DNA of 64,000 nucleotides from Candidatus Gastranaerophilales bacterium (GCA_944326545.1 CALVEH010000009.1:30386-94385); one strand, 5' to 3'; counted from the stretch's first letter, positions 17,246 to 29,600 are shown. Notes: generated by a model from the letters alone, not told the origin. Translations and numbers: made by a program.

Positions 17246-17379
17246 ACAGAAAGTAATTTAAACCCGACTCGGCAACTCGGCACGTAAAAATAGCTAAGGT
17301 ACAAAAACTGATTGTGATACAAATAATTCCCCGTGCCTCAAACAATACCTCGTTTGCAGTTGTTTAAATAACTTTCTGT
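17246..17379. mobile_element. Possible MITE-like inverted-repeat element
   Basis: Terminal inverted repeats of 18 bases at 17246-17263 and 17362-17379 match at 17 positions and enclose about 98 bases with a nested GGCACG/CGTGCC pair. There is no transposase frame inside. No target-site duplication could be identified with confidence. A non-autonomous element or a long regulatory hairpin are both possible. Confidence 0.4.
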
Positions 17380-17408
17380 AATTCATTTCACAACGGTCGG
17401 ATTTTTAT

Positions 17409-17505
17409 TTTTTTATAGGGCTTCCATATCTTGGCAAACTATGACAATCAGACACTCTAATTATTGACAACAAGTCCGTTTGTAATTGTTTAGGGGCGCA
17501 GCCCT
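17409..17505. repeat. Dispersed repeat B, long copy
   Basis: 17409-17443 matches 63359-63393 at 30 of 35 bases, and 17483-17505 matches 63392-63414 at 21 of 23. Here the two blocks are separated by about 39 bases; in the 63-kb copy they are joined. The right block ends in a short hairpin (AGGGGCGCAGCCCT). Confidence 0.7.
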
Positions 17506-17532
17506 GCTCTCTATTTCTTTGATAAAAACCCC

Positions 17533-17555
17533 ACTGCGTAAACAGTAATACGGCT
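17533..17555. repeat. Direct repeat unit A, copy 2
   Basis: ACTGCGTAAACAGTAATACGGCT, differing from the copy at 17136-17158 at one base. It is followed directly by a CGGC-TTT-GCCG hairpin. Confidence 0.7.
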
Positions 17556-17693
17556 TTGCCGTTGTAAGTTTGGTTAAACACTGTCAGATTTTAGAGTGAA
17601 TTTTGACAGACCGTAACAAGGTGAAGTGGATGCAAAATTTGCTCTAAAATCCTACAGTGTTTTTTATAAGGCGAGTTTTTCTTTTTTGGTTCG

Positions 17694-17727
17694 TTTTTTC
17701 TTTTTGCGTCGCAACAAAAAGAAAAAA
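17694..17727. repeat. Pyrimidine/purine hairpin, copy 1 of 3
   Basis: A 13-bp perfect stem (17694-17706 with 17715-17727), all pyrimidine then all purine apart from one pair, closes on CGTCGCAA. ATGAAC follows the purine arm, as in copies 2 and 3. Confidence 0.75.
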
Positions 17728-17765
17728 TGAACATAGAAAAATAAATAATCTGTTTTTTAGATAGT

Positions 17766-17799
17766 TTTCTTTCTTTTCGTCGCAAAAAAGAGAAAGAAA
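17766..17799. repeat. Pyrimidine/purine hairpin, copy 2 of 3
   Basis: Arms 17766-17777 and 17786-17799 pair with a 2-base bulge around a CGTCGC loop, followed by TGAACAAAG. The loop matches copy 1. Confidence 0.68.
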
Positions 17800-17862
17800 T
17801 GAACAAAGAAAAAAGAATTTATTTTATCTTACAGAGACTCATTTTAAACAGTTTATTTTTAT

Positions 17863-17909
17863 GTTCATTTTCTTTCTTTGTATTGCGCAGGCAAAGAAAG
17901 AAAATGAAC
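17863..17909. repeat. Pyrimidine/purine hairpin, copy 3 of 3
   Basis: An 18-bp perfect stem (17863-17880 with 17892-17909) with an 11-base loop TATTGCGCAGG. The purine arm ends in ATGAAC, then CAAAAGAAAGAAAC. This is the longest perfect inverted repeat in the window. Confidence 0.8.
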
Positions 17910-17959
17910 CAAAAGAAAGAAACCGGCGCTTATCAAAAGAAACAGTAAAATGTTTTATC

Positions 17960-18047
17960 AAAGATTTTGCCGTGACAAGCTACGGCAAAAATCTTTTCAA
18001 AACATAACTGTTTCTAATCAAGGTTACAACAGGGGGATCCCCCCTGT
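17960..18047. repeat. Two further inverted repeats upstream of rpoB
   Basis: 17960-17973 pairs with 17982-17996 (14 bp with a one-base bulge). ACAGGGGG at 18029-18036 pairs with the CCCCC(C)TGT at 18039-18047 around an AT centre, embedding GGATCC; another C6 run follows at 18050-18055. Neither has a T-tract. Confidence 0.6.
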
Positions 18048-18251
18048 ACCCCCCTTTAATAGTACAAATAATTTATCAATTATTTTTACATAATAAATAT
18101 TATCATTTAGTACACTTGACAGGTCTTTTCAGTAATAACAATGATTTGAAACCAAATGTAACAATTTTGTTAAATAATATTAAAAAATGTTTCACAAAAA
18201 AACGCCAAAACGGTGTTTTTCTTGACGGGCATGTTTTAGCAAATAAGATTA

Positions 18252-18257
18252 TATAAT
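18252..18257 (+). promoter_or_regulatory. Likely -10 box for the rpoB operon
   Basis: TATAAT followed by GG, in an AT-rich setting. No good -35 lies 16-18 bases upstream; TTGACG at 18222 is 24 bases away. The predicted leader is about 145 bases and contains a GGGC...GCCC pair (about 18317-18344) that may fold. Another TTGACA at 18116 has no convincing partner. Confidence 0.4.
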
Positions 18258-18407
18258 GGTTAGATATAGGTGAAAATATATTGTAATTACAAATTCATAT
18301 AAAAATTAGAGTCCAAGGGCGTTTGGCAGGCGGAGTCTATGCCCGAAAATTTAATAACAGTTTACAAAAAATTTAATGTAGTACGCCACATTTAGCGAGG
18401 TAAATAA

Positions 18408-21400
18408 ATGTCGACAAAACAACTAGCAACCAGAGTAACACCAATGGGTATCCCAAATACCAGATTGGATGATTTACCTGACTTAATCGAAGTTCAAAAG
18501 AATTCTTTTGAATGGTTTTTAAAAGAAGGCTTAAAGGAAGAATTACTTTCATTCTCTCCAATTAAAGACTATACAGGTCGTTTGGAGTTGCACTTCCTTC
18601 CTAACTATACCTTCGATAACCCAAAATACACAGTTGAAGAAGCTCGTATCCACGACGCTACTTATGCAAAACAACTTCGTGTAATGGTAAGACTTGTTAA
18701 CCGTGATACCGGTGAAATTAAAGAACAAGAAGTATATATCGGCGACATCCCTACAATGACAGACAAAGGTACTTTCATTGTAAACGGTGCAGAACGTGTT
18801 ATCGTATCTCAAATCGTTCGTTCTCCTGGTGTATATTTCAAACGTGAAATTTCTCCAACTGGTAAACGTTTATATAACGCAACTCTTATTCCAAACAGAG
18901 GTGCTTGGTTAAAAATCGAAACCGATGCTAACGATGTAATTTACGTTAAGATTGATAAAAACAGAAAAATCTTGGCTACTACATTGCTTAAAGCATTGGG
19001 TATCACTGTTTCTGAAATGGAAAACCTCTTTACTCACGCTGAGTTCTTGAAAAAGACTCTTGATAAAGATACAACAGAAACAACTGATGACGCTTTAATC
19101 GAAATCTACAAAAAATTGAGACCTGGCGATCCAGCTTCTGCTGCTGGCGGACGTTCTATTTTGGAAGCTCGTTTCTTTGACGAAAAGAAATACGATATCG
19201 GTCGTGTAGGTCGTTATAAATTAAACAAAAAATTGAACTTGAACCTTCCTGAAACTCAAAGAACAATTACTATTCAGGATTTGGTTGCTTCAATCGAATA
19301 CTTAATCAACTTAACTTATGACGAAGGTTCTATCGATGATATCGACCACCTCGGTAACAGAAGAATCCGTTCTGTAGGTGAGTTGTTACAAAACCAATTC
19401 AGAGTTGGTCTTTCAAGAATCGAAAGAATTGTTAAAGAAAGAATGACTCTTCAAGATTCTGATACATTGACACCATTGAACTTGTTGAACACTAAACCTT
19501 TAGTTGCTTCATTGAAAGAGTTCTTTGGTTCATCTCAATTGTCTCAGTTCATGGACCAAATTAACCCTCTTGCAGAATTGACTCACAAAAGACGTATTTC
19601 TGCATTAGGACCTGGAGGTCTTGTTAGAGAAAGAGCTGGATTTGCTGTTCGTGATATTCACCCTTCACACTACGGACGTATTTGTCCTGTAGAAACTCCT
19701 GAAGGTCCGAACGCAGGTCTTATCGGTTCTTTGGCTACTCACGCTAAAGTTAATGATTATGGCTTTATCGAATCACCATTCTTCGCTGTTAAAGATGGTG
19801 TTGTAACAGATGAAGTTCACTACTTGACAGCAGATGAAGAAGATAACTTACGTATCGCTCCTGCTGACCTTGAGTTGAACCCTGATAAGAGTATCAAATA
19901 CCCATACGTACCTGTACGTTACAGATCAGAGTTCGCAATGTCAGAAGCAAACAGAGTTGACTACATCGGTGTATCTCCAATCCAAATCTTCTCTGTTGCT
20001 ACATCTTTGATTCCGTTCATTGAACACGATGACGCAAACCGTGCATTGATGGGATCTAACATGCAACGACAATCAGTACCTCTTCTTATCACAGATCGTC
20101 CTGTAGTAGGTACAGGTCTTGAAAAGAGAGCTGCAAAAGACTCAGGTATGGTTGTTGTATCTGATGTTGACGGTACAGTTGAAAAAGTTGTCGGTGAAGA
20201 AATCTATATCAGAGATAAAGCAAATAAACTTCACAGATATCAATTAATGAAATATGTTAGAAGTAACCAAGATACTTGTATTAACCAAAAACCAATCGTA
20301 AGAGACGGTGATGAGGTTAAAGCAGGTGATGTTATCGCAGACGGTGCATCTACAAATATGGGTGAACTTTCATTAGGTAAGAACGTTCTTCTCGCTTATA
20401 TGCCTTGGGAAGGCTATAACTACGAGGATGCTATCTTGCTTTCTGAAAGATGCGTTTACGATGATATCTTTACTTCTGTTCACATCGAAAAATTAGAAAT
20501 AGACGCTCGTCAAACAAAACTCGGACCTGAAGAAATCACAAGAGAAGTTCCGAACGTTTCTGAAGAATCTTTACGTCACTTGGACGAAAGAGGTATCGTA
20601 AGAATCGGTGCGAGAGTTTATGCAGATGATATTTTGGTAGGTAAAGTTACACCAAAAGGTGAATCTGAACACCCACCAGAAGAAAAATTATTAAGAGCTA
20701 TCTTTGCTGAAAAAGCAAGAGATGTAAAAGATAACTCATTGAGAGTTCCTCACGGTGAAGGCGGTCGTGTTGTCGACGTTAAAGTATTCGACCGTGAAAA
20801 AGGTGACGAATTGCCACCCGGAGCAAACACTGTTATCAGAGTTTACATTGCTCAAAAACGTAAAGTTTCTGTTGGTGACAAACTTTCAGGTCGTCACGGA
20901 AACAAAGGTATTGTTTCAAGAATTCTTCCTAAAGAAGATATGCCGTTTTTGCCAGATGGAACACCGGTTGATGTTGTGTTGAACCCACTTGGTGTACCTT
21001 CTCGTATGAACGTAGGTCAAACTTACGAAAACTTGTTAGGTATGGCTGCATACTTGAACAAAACTCACTATGAAGCACCATCATTCGATGAAATGTATGG
21101 TGATGGTATGTCAGAAAAAGTTACTAAAGAAGAACTTCTTAAAGGTATCAAAGCTACAGGTGTTGACTGGGTTGGCGAAGACGGTAAGGTTAGACTTATC
21201 GACGGTAGAACCGGTGAACCATTTGACAGACCTGTTGCTGTTGGTTTGACATACGTATTGAAACTTGTTCACCTTGTAGATGACAAAATTCACGCAAGAA
21301 GCACAGGTCCATACTCACTCGTAACACAACAACCATTGGGTGGTAAAGCTCAATTCGGTGGTCAAAGATTCGGTGAGATGGAGGTATGGGCATTAGAAGC

Positions 21401-21722
21401 TTACGGTGCTGCTTATACTCTTCAAGAAATGTTGACTATCAAATCAGATGATGTTAACGGACGTTCAAGAGCATACGAAGCAATCGTTAAAGGTGATAAC
21501 ATCCCAAGACCTGGTATTCCTGAATCATTTAAGGTACTCGTAAGAGAACTTCAATCTATCGGTTTGGATATCACTGTTGCTAAAAAAGGCGGTGAAGAAG
21601 TTGACTTAATGTCTGATACTGATGATTTGAGAAAATCTTCAGCTAAGAGAACATTGTCAGATATCGATTCAGAGCTGTTGAATATCAACTTCTTTGAAAC
21701 ACCTACATCATTTAAAGAATAA
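18408..21722 (+). CDS. rpoB: RNA polymerase beta subunit
   Basis: 1104 residues, the length typical of cyanobacterial RpoB and shorter than proteobacterial forms that carry extra insertions. The rifampicin region reads [30 protein letters not shown], with the Asp, His and Ser that normally contact rifampicin in place and Ile where E. coli has Asn518. [33 protein letters not shown], the [12 protein letters not shown] lysine motif and the C-terminal [24 protein letters not shown] are all present. First gene of rpoB-rpoC1-rpoC2. A GCGAGG lies near the ATG. Confidence 0.98.
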   Translation: MSTKQLATRVTPMGIPNTRLDDLPDLIEVQKNSFEWFLKEGLKEELLSFSPIKDYTGRLELHFLPNYTFDNPKYTVEEARIHDATYAKQLRVMVRLVNRDTGEIKEQEVYIGDIPTMTDKGTFIVNGAERVIVSQIVRSPGVYFKREISPTGKRLYNATLIPNRGAWLKIETDANDVIYVKIDKNRKILATTLLKALGITVSEMENLFTHAEFLKKTLDKDTTETTDDALIEIYKKLRPGDPASAAGGRSILEARFFDEKKYDIGRVGRYKLNKKLNLNLPETQRTITIQDLVASIEYLINLTYDEGSIDDIDHLGNRRIRSVGELLQNQFRVGLSRIERIVKERMTLQDSDTLTPLNLLNTKPLVASLKEFFGSSQLSQFMDQINPLAELTHKRRISALGPGGLVRERAGFAVRDIHPSHYGRICPVETPEGPNAGLIGSLATHAKVNDYGFIESPFFAVKDGVVTDEVHYLTADEEDNLRIAPADLELNPDKSIKYPYVPVRYRSEFAMSEANRVDYIGVSPIQIFSVATSLIPFIEHDDANRALMGSNMQRQSVPLLITDRPVVGTGLEKRAAKDSGMVVVSDVDGTVEKVVGEEIYIRDKANKLHRYQLMKYVRSNQDTCINQKPIVRDGDEVKAGDVIADGASTNMGELSLGKNVLLAYMPWEGYNYEDAILLSERCVYDDIFTSVHIEKLEIDARQTKLGPEEITREVPNVSEESLRHLDERGIVRIGARVYADDILVGKVTPKGESEHPPEEKLLRAIFAEKARDVKDNSLRVPHGEGGRVVDVKVFDREKGDELPPGANTVIRVYIAQKRKVSVGDKLSGRHGNKGIVSRILPKEDMPFLPDGTPVDVVLNPLGVPSRMNVGQTYENLLGMAAYLNKTHYEAPSFDEMYGDGMSEKVTKEELLKGIKATGVDWVGEDGKVRLIDGRTGEPFDRPVAVGLTYVLKLVHLVDDKIHARSTGPYSLVTQQPLGGKAQFGGQRFGEMEVWALEAYGAAYTLQEMLTIKSDDVNGRSRAYEAIVKGDNIPRPGIPESFKVLVRELQSIGLDITVAKKGGEEVDLMSDTDDLRKSSAKRTLSDIDSELLNINFFETPTSFKE

Positions 21723-21728
21723 CAATAA

Positions 21729-23459
<1,731 letters not shown>

Positions 23460-23460
23460 T

Positions 23461-23501
23461 GGATTTTAAAACGGGGAAGTTTTTATTCCCCCTAAAAATC
23501 C
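23461..23501 (+). promoter_or_regulatory. Stem-loop between rpoC1 and rpoC2
   Basis: GGGGAA (23473-23478) pairs with TTCCCC (23486-23491) on a 7-base loop, and GGATTTT (23461-23467) pairs with AAAATCC at the outside (within 23494-23501). It begins one base after the rpoC1 stop. There is no T-tract, so it is more likely an RNA processing or stability site than a terminator. Confidence 0.6.
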
Positions 23502-23553
23502 GACACTGAAAAATCCTCAGATGTACAAAAAAACTAAGGGAAGAAAAGAAAAA

Positions 23554-26500
23554 ATGGATACATTAATTCACAAACATAATAAGAAAACAATGGAGTTCAT
23601 TAACCAAGTAATGAACAAGAAAGCATTGAATAACCTTCTTGCTCAGGTTTACCTCGAGTACGGCGGTTCAAAAGCTGCCAGCTTGGCTAACAGCTTAAAG
23701 AACCTTGGTTATAAATATGCAACAAAATCAGGTACTACTATTTCTATCAGTGACTTGAGCGTTCCTCCAACTAAAAAAGAAATGCTTGCTGATGCTGAAA
23801 AAGAAATTGAAAAATCAACAAACCGTTATTTAAAAGGTGAGATTACCGAAGTAGAAAGATATACAAAGGTAATCGACACTTGGTCAGAAACAACTGCTAA
23901 GTTAACAGAACAGGTAGTTGAAAACTTTGACAGATTGAACCCGGTTTATATGATGGCATTCTCCGGTGCGAGAGGTAACTTATCACAGGTATCACAGCTT
24001 GTTGGTATGCGTGGTTTGATGGCAGACGCACAAGGTCAAATCATCGACTTGCCGATTAAATCTAACTTTAAAGAAGGTTTGTCAGTTACAGAATACATCA
24101 TTTCATCATACGGTGCACGTAAAGGTCTTGTAGATACTGCGTTAAAAACAGCTGACTCCGGTTATTTGACAAGACGTTTGGTTGACGTTGCTCAAGACGT
24201 AATTATTAGAGAAGATGACTGTCATACAACTAAATTTATCACTATGACAGATATTAAAGATGGCGACAAAGTTGTTGCTCCATTAAAAGAAAGACTTTTA
24301 GGTAGAACAATTGCAGAAGATATTAAAGATGCTGAAGGAAACGTAGTTGTTCCTGCCGGCACAACAATGGATAGAGAAGATATCAAGAAAATTGACTCTC
24401 TTGACCTTCATGAACTTAAAGTTCGTTCTGCTTTAACTTGTGCATTAGAATACGGTGTTTGCCGTAAATGTTACGGTTGGGCAATGACTACTCAAAAAAT
24501 GGTTGATGTTGGTGAAGCTATCGGTATTATCGCAGCTCAATCAATTGGTGAACCTGGTACACAGCTTACAATGAGAACATTCCACACTGGTGGTGTATTC
24601 AAAGGTTCAGGTGCTATGAAACACATTAACTCTGAAATTGATGGTGAAGTTGTTTCTAAGCTTAGAACTAAAGAAATGAGAACTCGTCACGGTGATATCG
24701 TACAAGTTAACATTCAAGAAGGTGATCTTGAAGTTAAAGGTGCTAAATTAACAAGAAAATATCACGTACCTACAGGTGCTAAGATGTTTGTTGTTAACGG
24801 TATGAGCATCAAAAAAGGCGATATGATTGCCGAATTTGAACCAGCTTCTACTGGTGATGGTAGCCGTTTGACAGAAAAAGCAACAAAAGATATTAACTCT
24901 GATTTGTCAGGTGAAGTTTACTTTGAAGATTTTGTTGCCGATGAAAAGAAAGACAGACAAGGTAACGTATCAAGAACTGCTAACAAAAACGGTATTGTTT
25001 GGGTATTAGGCGGCGACGTTTATAACCTCCCAGGCGGTTCTAAAATTCTTGTTAAAGACGGTGAAAAAATTAAAACAGGTGGAAAACTTGCTGAAACTCA
25101 TATCTCATCTGAACACGGCGGTGAAGTTAGAGTTGGCGATAACCTTGTTGTAGAAGAAGTTAAGTTTGACGGTAAGAAGATTAAGAAAATTGTTCAAGGT
25201 AAAGAATTGACAATTGTTATTGCTTCTATCGCTCCTTCTAACGCAACATTTGAAACAACTAAGAAAGAACAATTCTGGACAGTTGATTCAACTGGTGAAA
25301 AATACATTGTAAAATCTCCAGCTGATACTTCTGTTGAAAACGGAATGATTATCGCTGAGTTGATAGATGATGAATATGCAGTTAACTCTTCAGGTGAAAT
25401 CAGATACCAAGGTATCGAAGTTGATGAAAACCAAATTATCACAAAACCTGGTTCTGTAATCTTTATTCCTGAAGAAGTTCATCAAATAAGCAAAGACGTT
25501 GCTTTGAAGATGGTAGAAAACAATACTTTTGTTACTGCTGGTACAGAGGTTGTTAAAGACCTTTATACTCACATTGATGGTATTGTTGAAATTAAAGAAT
25601 TTAACGACATCATTCACGAAGTTGTTGTTAGACCCGGTGAAATTTATACACTTGATTCTATCGGCGACCTTAAAGTTGAAGAAGGTGAAGTTGTTGAAGA
25701 AGGTACTGTAATTGCTGGTAAAATTAAAGCTAAACAAACTTCTATCGTTACAATTCTTGAATCAGAAGATGACAGCTTGCCAATAGATGATTTGGAAGAA
25801 GAAATTGATGTTACTTCTTTAGATGAAGAAGCTATAACAAATAAACCAATCCAAATCTTGGTAAGACCTGTTCAACAATTTGAAATTAAACCAAAATCTG
25901 TAAGCATCGAATTTGAAAGTACAGATGAAGCAATTAGTATAGTTCCTGTAACTCAGTTGCAATACAAAGACGGTGCAAGAGTTAGAAACCTTGACGGTTC
26001 TACTTTGACAAGAACAAGCTTAGTTCTTCAAATGCAAGGTTATTTAAGCCACCTAAAAGGTATGGTTGAAATGACTAAAGACAATGCTTTGAAGGTTGTT
26101 GTTCTTGAAACATTGATTGTAAGACGTGAAGTTGAAGGTACAAATAAAGCTTCATTACAAACTGAACTTTTGGTTGAAGACGGTCAAACAATCGCACCTA
26201 AAGAACCTGTTGCAAAAACTCAGGTATTGGCTGTTAACGACGGTGTTGCAAGCATTAAATCAGACAAAGAAGATTTAAGAAGATTGCTTCTTATTTCTGA
26301 TAATGTAGAACAAGTTGTTAAATTAAAGACAAAACCTGTTGTTAAAGAAGGCGACTTTGTAAGACGTGACGGTGTTATCTCTGAAAGTGGAGAAACAACT
26401 CCTACATCTGGTAGAGTTGTAGCTGTTGAAAAAGATTCGGTAAAAATCCGTATCGGTCGTCCTTACTTAATCAGCCCAGGTACTATGTTACAGGTAGATT

Positions 26501-27393
26501 CTGGTTCTCTCGTACTAAGAGGCGATATGTTGGCTAACTTGGTATTTGAAAGACAAAAAACAGGTGACATCGTACAAGGTCTTCCGAGGGTAGAAGAACT
26601 TCTTGAAGGTAGAAAACCTAAAGATTCTGCTATTCTTGCTGAATTTGACGCTGTTGCTGAAATCGAAATTGAAGATGATGTACCAAGATTATACTTGGTT
26701 AACGAAAACGGTAGAACAGAAATCAAATATCCTATCGATTCAAATATCATTGTTCAAGACAAACAAAAAATCCACGTAGGTCAACCTTTGACAAGTGGTC
26801 CTTTGAACCCACATGACGTTATCAGATTAAACGGTATTGAAGCAGCTCAACAATACCTTGTAGATGAAGTACAAAGAGTATATCGTTCTCAAGGTGTAGA
26901 AATTGCCGATAAACACGTTGAAATTATCGTACGTCAGATGACTAAGAAGGTTAAAGTTCTTGACTCAGGTGATACAAAACTTCTTCCTGGTGAATTGGTT
27001 GAAATTCAGTCATTAGAACTTGAAAACCAAGCTGTTGAAGAAGCAGGCGGACAGATTGCAACTTACGAACCTGTATTGCTTGGTATCACAAAAGCTTCTT
27101 TGAACACTGAAAGCTTTATCTCAGCAGCTTCTTTCCAAGAAACTACAAGAATTCTTACAGAAGCAGCTGTTGATGGTAAGAAAGACTTGTTAAGAGGTCT
27201 TAAAGAAAACGTAATTATCGGTAGATTGATTCCTGCCGGTACCGGTTACTACCACTTAACTCACGCTTCTGAAGAAAAAGATAAAGAAGCTCAAAGAAGA
27301 GCTGCTCAAAAGAACAATGCCAGAAAACCTTCTGCAATTTTGGAAGAAATTGAAGGTATGTTCGGAGCACCTGATTTCACAATTGGTGAATAA
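23554..27393 (+). CDS. rpoC2: RNA polymerase beta' subunit (RpoC2) with large SI3-like insertion
   Basis: About 1279 residues from the ATG at 23554; an ATG 33 bases upstream has no ribosome site, whereas GGGAAG precedes this one. The N-terminus ([26 protein letters not shown]) aligns in style with cyanobacterial RpoC2 starts. The trigger-loop segment [15 protein letters not shown] is at about 341, and the second trigger helix region ([25 protein letters not shown]) only at about 993. The roughly 640 residues between, rich in Val, Glu, Gly and Lys with beta-type repeats, correspond to the SI3 insertion of sandwich-barrel hybrid motifs. A CX6CRKC-like zinc site ([11 protein letters not shown]) is present. 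Confidence 0.97.
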   Translation: MDTLIHKHNKKTMEFINQVMNKKALNNLLAQVYLEYGGSKAASLANSLKNLGYKYATKSGTTISISDLSVPPTKKEMLADAEKEIEKSTNRYLKGEITEVERYTKVIDTWSETTAKLTEQVVENFDRLNPVYMMAFSGARGNLSQVSQLVGMRGLMADAQGQIIDLPIKSNFKEGLSVTEYIISSYGARKGLVDTALKTADSGYLTRRLVDVAQDVIIREDDCHTTKFITMTDIKDGDKVVAPLKERLLGRTIAEDIKDAEGNVVVPAGTTMDREDIKKIDSLDLHELKVRSALTCALEYGVCRKCYGWAMTTQKMVDVGEAIGIIAAQSIGEPGTQLTMRTFHTGGVFKGSGAMKHINSEIDGEVVSKLRTKEMRTRHGDIVQVNIQEGDLEVKGAKLTRKYHVPTGAKMFVVNGMSIKKGDMIAEFEPASTGDGSRLTEKATKDINSDLSGEVYFEDFVADEKKDRQGNVSRTANKNGIVWVLGGDVYNLPGGSKILVKDGEKIKTGGKLAETHISSEHGGEVRVGDNLVVEEVKFDGKKIKKIVQGKELTIVIASIAPSNATFETTKKEQFWTVDSTGEKYIVKSPADTSVENGMIIAELIDDEYAVNSSGEIRYQGIEVDENQIITKPGSVIFIPEEVHQISKDVALKMVENNTFVTAGTEVVKDLYTHIDGIVEIKEFNDIIHEVVVRPGEIYTLDSIGDLKVEEGEVVEEGTVIAGKIKAKQTSIVTILESEDDSLPIDDLEEEIDVTSLDEEAITNKPIQILVRPVQQFEIKPKSVSIEFESTDEAISIVPVTQLQYKDGARVRNLDGSTLTRTSLVLQMQGYLSHLKGMVEMTKDNALKVVVLETLIVRREVEGTNKASLQTELLVEDGQTIAPKEPVAKTQVLAVNDGVASIKSDKEDLRRLLLISDNVEQVVKLKTKPVVKEGDFVRRDGVISESGETTPTSGRVVAVEKDSVKIRIGRPYLISPGTMLQVDSGSLVLRGDMLANLVFERQKTGDIVQGLPRVEELLEGRKPKDSAILAEFDAVAEIEIEDDVPRLYLVNENGRTEIKYPIDSNIIVQDKQKIHVGQPLTSGPLNPHDVIRLNGIEAAQQYLVDEVQRVYRSQGVEIADKHVEIIVRQMTKKVKVLDSGDTKLLPGELVEIQSLELENQAVEEAGGQIATYEPVLLGITKASLNTESFISAASFQETTRILTEAAVDGKKDLLRGLKENVIIGRLIPAGTGYYHLTHASEEKDKEAQRRAAQKNNARKPSAILEEIEGMFGAPDFTIGE

Positions 27394-27411
27394 TTCTTAT
27401 TAAAATAAATT

Positions 27412-27449
27412 AATAAAGCCGTTCCTTTTGGGACGGCTTTATTGTTATT
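27412..27449 (+). terminator. Terminator of the rpoBC operon
   Basis: A 14-bp stem (27412-27425 with 27430-27443, one G-T pair) on a TTTT loop, followed by GTTATTT. It lies just after the rpoC2 stop. Confidence 0.85.
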
Positions 27450-27487
27450 TGGTATAATATCTCTGTGAATAGAAAGGGAGTTTTGGT

Positions 27488-28330
27488 ATGAAAAAACTGT
27501 TTGGAATTGTGTTGAGTATGTTTTTGTTGACTTCAGGGGCATTTGCCGCTTCGTATAATACATCAACAAATTGGTTCGATACAAAAAATGTTAGTCATTT
27601 GAATGTTATTGGGCAAAATATTATTAAAGCAAATAAAATGCCTACAACAGTTACTTTTAAAGTTACCGACAATCAGAATATGAATTCTGAAGATACTTAC
27701 ACAAAGGTTGTTTATATTTACAGAGAAGATTTAAAGTATGTAGAAAATGATAACGAGCTTGCTGCTGTTGTAGCTTCAGAAATCGGTCATTTAGTTAACG
27801 GTCATTATGCAAAATCAACTATGTTTAACAATGTACTTTCTTCTATCGCTCCAACAAGCGGAACCGGTAAGGGTGCTACAACCGTTAATATTTTAAAGAC
27901 TATGTCTTCCAGCAAAGTAAGCAGAGATAATCAAAAAGAAGCAGATATTACTGCTGTCGATTTGTTAGCAACTGCAAAATATAACCCTTTAGCTTTGATT
28001 TCTGTTGTTTATAAGTCAGATTTAGCCAATGTTGGCGGTTTGATGGATGAAAAACTTTCTTGCGAAGACAGAATTATGAATATTTATGATTACGCTAATT
28101 ATAATTATCCTGATATTGTTAAAGCAAATTACAAGACAGAGTCTTATCAAAGTGCTTTAAATTTGATTTATGCTAATTTAAAAATTAGAAAAGCTGACCC
28201 TAAAAAACTTGAAAAAGCACAAAAAGAACAAGAGAAATTAAAAAAGGACAAATTAAAAAGAGCAAGAAACATGGCTAAATCAACTAATCCGTGGAGTTCT
28301 GCATATAGCTTGTTGCAATCTAACTATTAA
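27488..28330 (+). CDS. Secreted M48-like protein with degenerate zinc site
   Basis: 280 residues with a Sec signal peptide (cleavage near AFAA|S, about 21). The middle resembles M48 peptidases: NELAAVVASEIGHLVNGHYAKS, where the first His of HExxH is Ser97, while Glu98, His101 and His106 remain; QKEADITAVDLL (about 149-160) matches the third-ligand helix. Loss of a zinc ligand argues against ordinary protease activity. The C-terminus is Lys-rich (EKAQKEQEKLKKDKLKRARN). A related but more degenerate protein lies at 53673-54398. A TATAAT at 27453 and GGGAG before the ATG support its own transcription unit. Confidence 0.72.
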   Translation: MKKLFGIVLSMFLLTSGAFAASYNTSTNWFDTKNVSHLNVIGQNIIKANKMPTTVTFKVTDNQNMNSEDTYTKVVYIYREDLKYVENDNELAAVVASEIGHLVNGHYAKSTMFNNVLSSIAPTSGTGKGATTVNILKTMSSSKVSRDNQKEADITAVDLLATAKYNPLALISVVYKSDLANVGGLMDEKLSCEDRIMNIYDYANYNYPDIVKANYKTESYQSALNLIYANLKIRKADPKKLEKAQKEQEKLKKDKLKRARNMAKSTNPWSSAYSLLQSNY

Positions 28331-28337
28331 TTAGATA

Positions 28338-28372
28338 AAAAAGAAAAGGTCGCATTTGCGGCCTTTCTTTTT
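28338..28372. terminator. Bidirectional terminator
   Basis: An A/T-flanked stem (AAAAGAAAAGGTCGC with GCGGCCTTTCTTTTT, loop ATTT) lies between convergent genes and overlaps the stop codon of the minus-strand permease. T-runs follow on both strands. Confidence 0.82.
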
Positions 28373-29600
28373 ACTCATATCTCAAAGCTTCAATCGGGTT
28401 TAATAATGATGCTTTATAAGCTGGATAATAACCAAATACTATGCCTACAATACCAGCAAATCCAAATGAAATTAAAATAGGTATGGGGGAAATTATTACA
28501 GTCATTTCAGAAAAAAGTCCGACAATTTTGCTTCCCAAAACACCTATTAAGACACCTATAAAACCACCTGCTAAAGACAATAGTAATGCTTCAAATAAAA
28601 ATTGGATTCTGATATCCATTGCTGTTGCACCTATTGCCATACGGATACCGATTTCTTTAGTACGTTCTGTTACTGATACAAGCATAATGTTCATAATGCC
28701 TATACCACCGACAAGAAGTGAAACTGAAGCTATAGAACCCAGTAAAATAGCCATTGTGTTAGAGGCTTGTTTTGCTGTTTCTAACATTTGAGTAAAGTTT
28801 CTTATGCTAAAGTCATCTTCTTTGTTTTTTCCTAGGTTATGACGTTCTCTTAACAGTTCTGTTATTTCTTGCTGAGCAGAATCAAGGCTTTCTGCATCTT
28901 TAGCTTGTACGTTTATGTGTTTAACCATTCCCGGAAAATCAGAACCGAATAATTTTTTTTGAGCTGTTGTAATAGGAATTAATACAGTATCGTCCTGGTC
29001 TTGTCCCATACCGTTTTGACCTTTTGATTTTAGTACGCCGATTACTTTAAATGGCATACCTCCGATACGGATTGTTCTGTTGAGTGGATCCATATCACCA
29101 AATAGATTTTCAGTTACTGTTGCCCCAAGTAAGGCAACTTTTGTTGTGTTTTTGAGGTCATCTTCTGTTATTCCTCTGCCAGATTCCACTTCCCACATTC
29201 TTATTGGCATATAACCAGGGGTGATGCCGTTTACTGTTGTTGACCAGTTTTGGTTTGCATATACAAGCTGTTGAACTTGACCGACTGTTGGAGCTACTTC
29301 TAAAACTGACGGGCAGTGTTTTAGCATAGCTTCTGAATCTTTAATGGTCAAAGTCGGTTGAGTTCCACTCCCCATTCTTACACCGCTTGAGGTTGTAGAA
29401 CCTGATAAAACCATTAATACATTGGAGCCCATTGAGGCAATATCTTTATTTATTCTTTCTTTTGCTCCTTCACCTATGGAAAGCATTATGATAACTGCGC
29501 TAACACCGATAATGATGCCTAAACTGGTTAGTATAGAGCGCATTTTATTTACTTTTAGGGAACGAAGTGAAATTTTTAGCGTTGATTCAAAATCTATCAT
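28371..29600 (-). CDS. MacB-type ABC transporter permease
   Basis: 409 residues with the FtsX/MacB layout: one membrane helix near the N-terminus (ILTSLGIIIGVSAVIIMLSIGEGA), a large periplasmic domain of about 220 residues, and three helices in the last third (LLGSIASVSLLVGGIGIMNIMLVSVTERTKEIGIRMAIGA, then two more). It pairs with the separate ATPase encoded just upstream (4-base ATGA overlap). In Enterobacteria these are fused in one MacB chain; here they are two polypeptides. Likely part of a tripartite export pump with MacA- and TolC-like partners. Substrate unknown (macrolide, lipid, peptide or siderophore are family possibilities). Confidence 0.9.
   Translation of the reverse strand: MIDFESTLKISLRSLKVNKMRSILTSLGIIIGVSAVIIMLSIGEGAKERINKDIASMGSNVLMVLSGSTTSSGVRMGSGTQPTLTIKDSEAMLKHCPSVLEVAPTVGQVQQLVYANQNWSTTVNGITPGYMPIRMWEVESGRGITEDDLKNTTKVALLGATVTENLFGDMDPLNRTIRIGGMPFKVIGVLKSKGQNGMGQDQDDTVLIPITTAQKKLFGSDFPGMVKHINVQAKDAESLDSAQQEITELLRERHNLGKNKEDDFSIRNFTQMLETAKQASNTMAILLGSIASVSLLVGGIGIMNIMLVSVTERTKEIGIRMAIGATAMDIRIQFLFEALLLSLAGGFIGVLIGVLGSKIVGLFSEMTVIISPIPILISFGFAGIVGIVFGYYPAYKASLLNPIEALRYE

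Larger units (their letters stand above)
17069..18407. other. 1.3-kb repeat-rich gene-free island before rpoB
   Basis: No supported protein gene. The stretch holds direct repeats, one inverted-repeat element of about 134 bases, five or more strong hairpins, a G5/C6 palindrome and the rpoB promoter. Short frames within it are products of the repeats. No rplJ/rplL genes precede rpoB, unlike the common bacterial order. Individual elements are listed separately. Confidence 0.75.

Noticed and set aside
17061..17345. 94-aa minus-strand frame in the repeat island
   Set aside because: It translates inverted and direct repeats, has no ribosome site or recognisable domain, and lies in a gene-free island.
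17591..17806. 71-aa minus-strand frame rich in Lys, Ser and Phe
   Set aside because: It is the translation of the purine/pyrimidine hairpin copies; composition reflects the repeat.
25390..25737. 115-aa minus-strand frame inside rpoC2
   Set aside because: It is antisense to the SI3-like insertion, Asn/Phe-rich, and arises from Glu/Val/Lys codons on the other strand.
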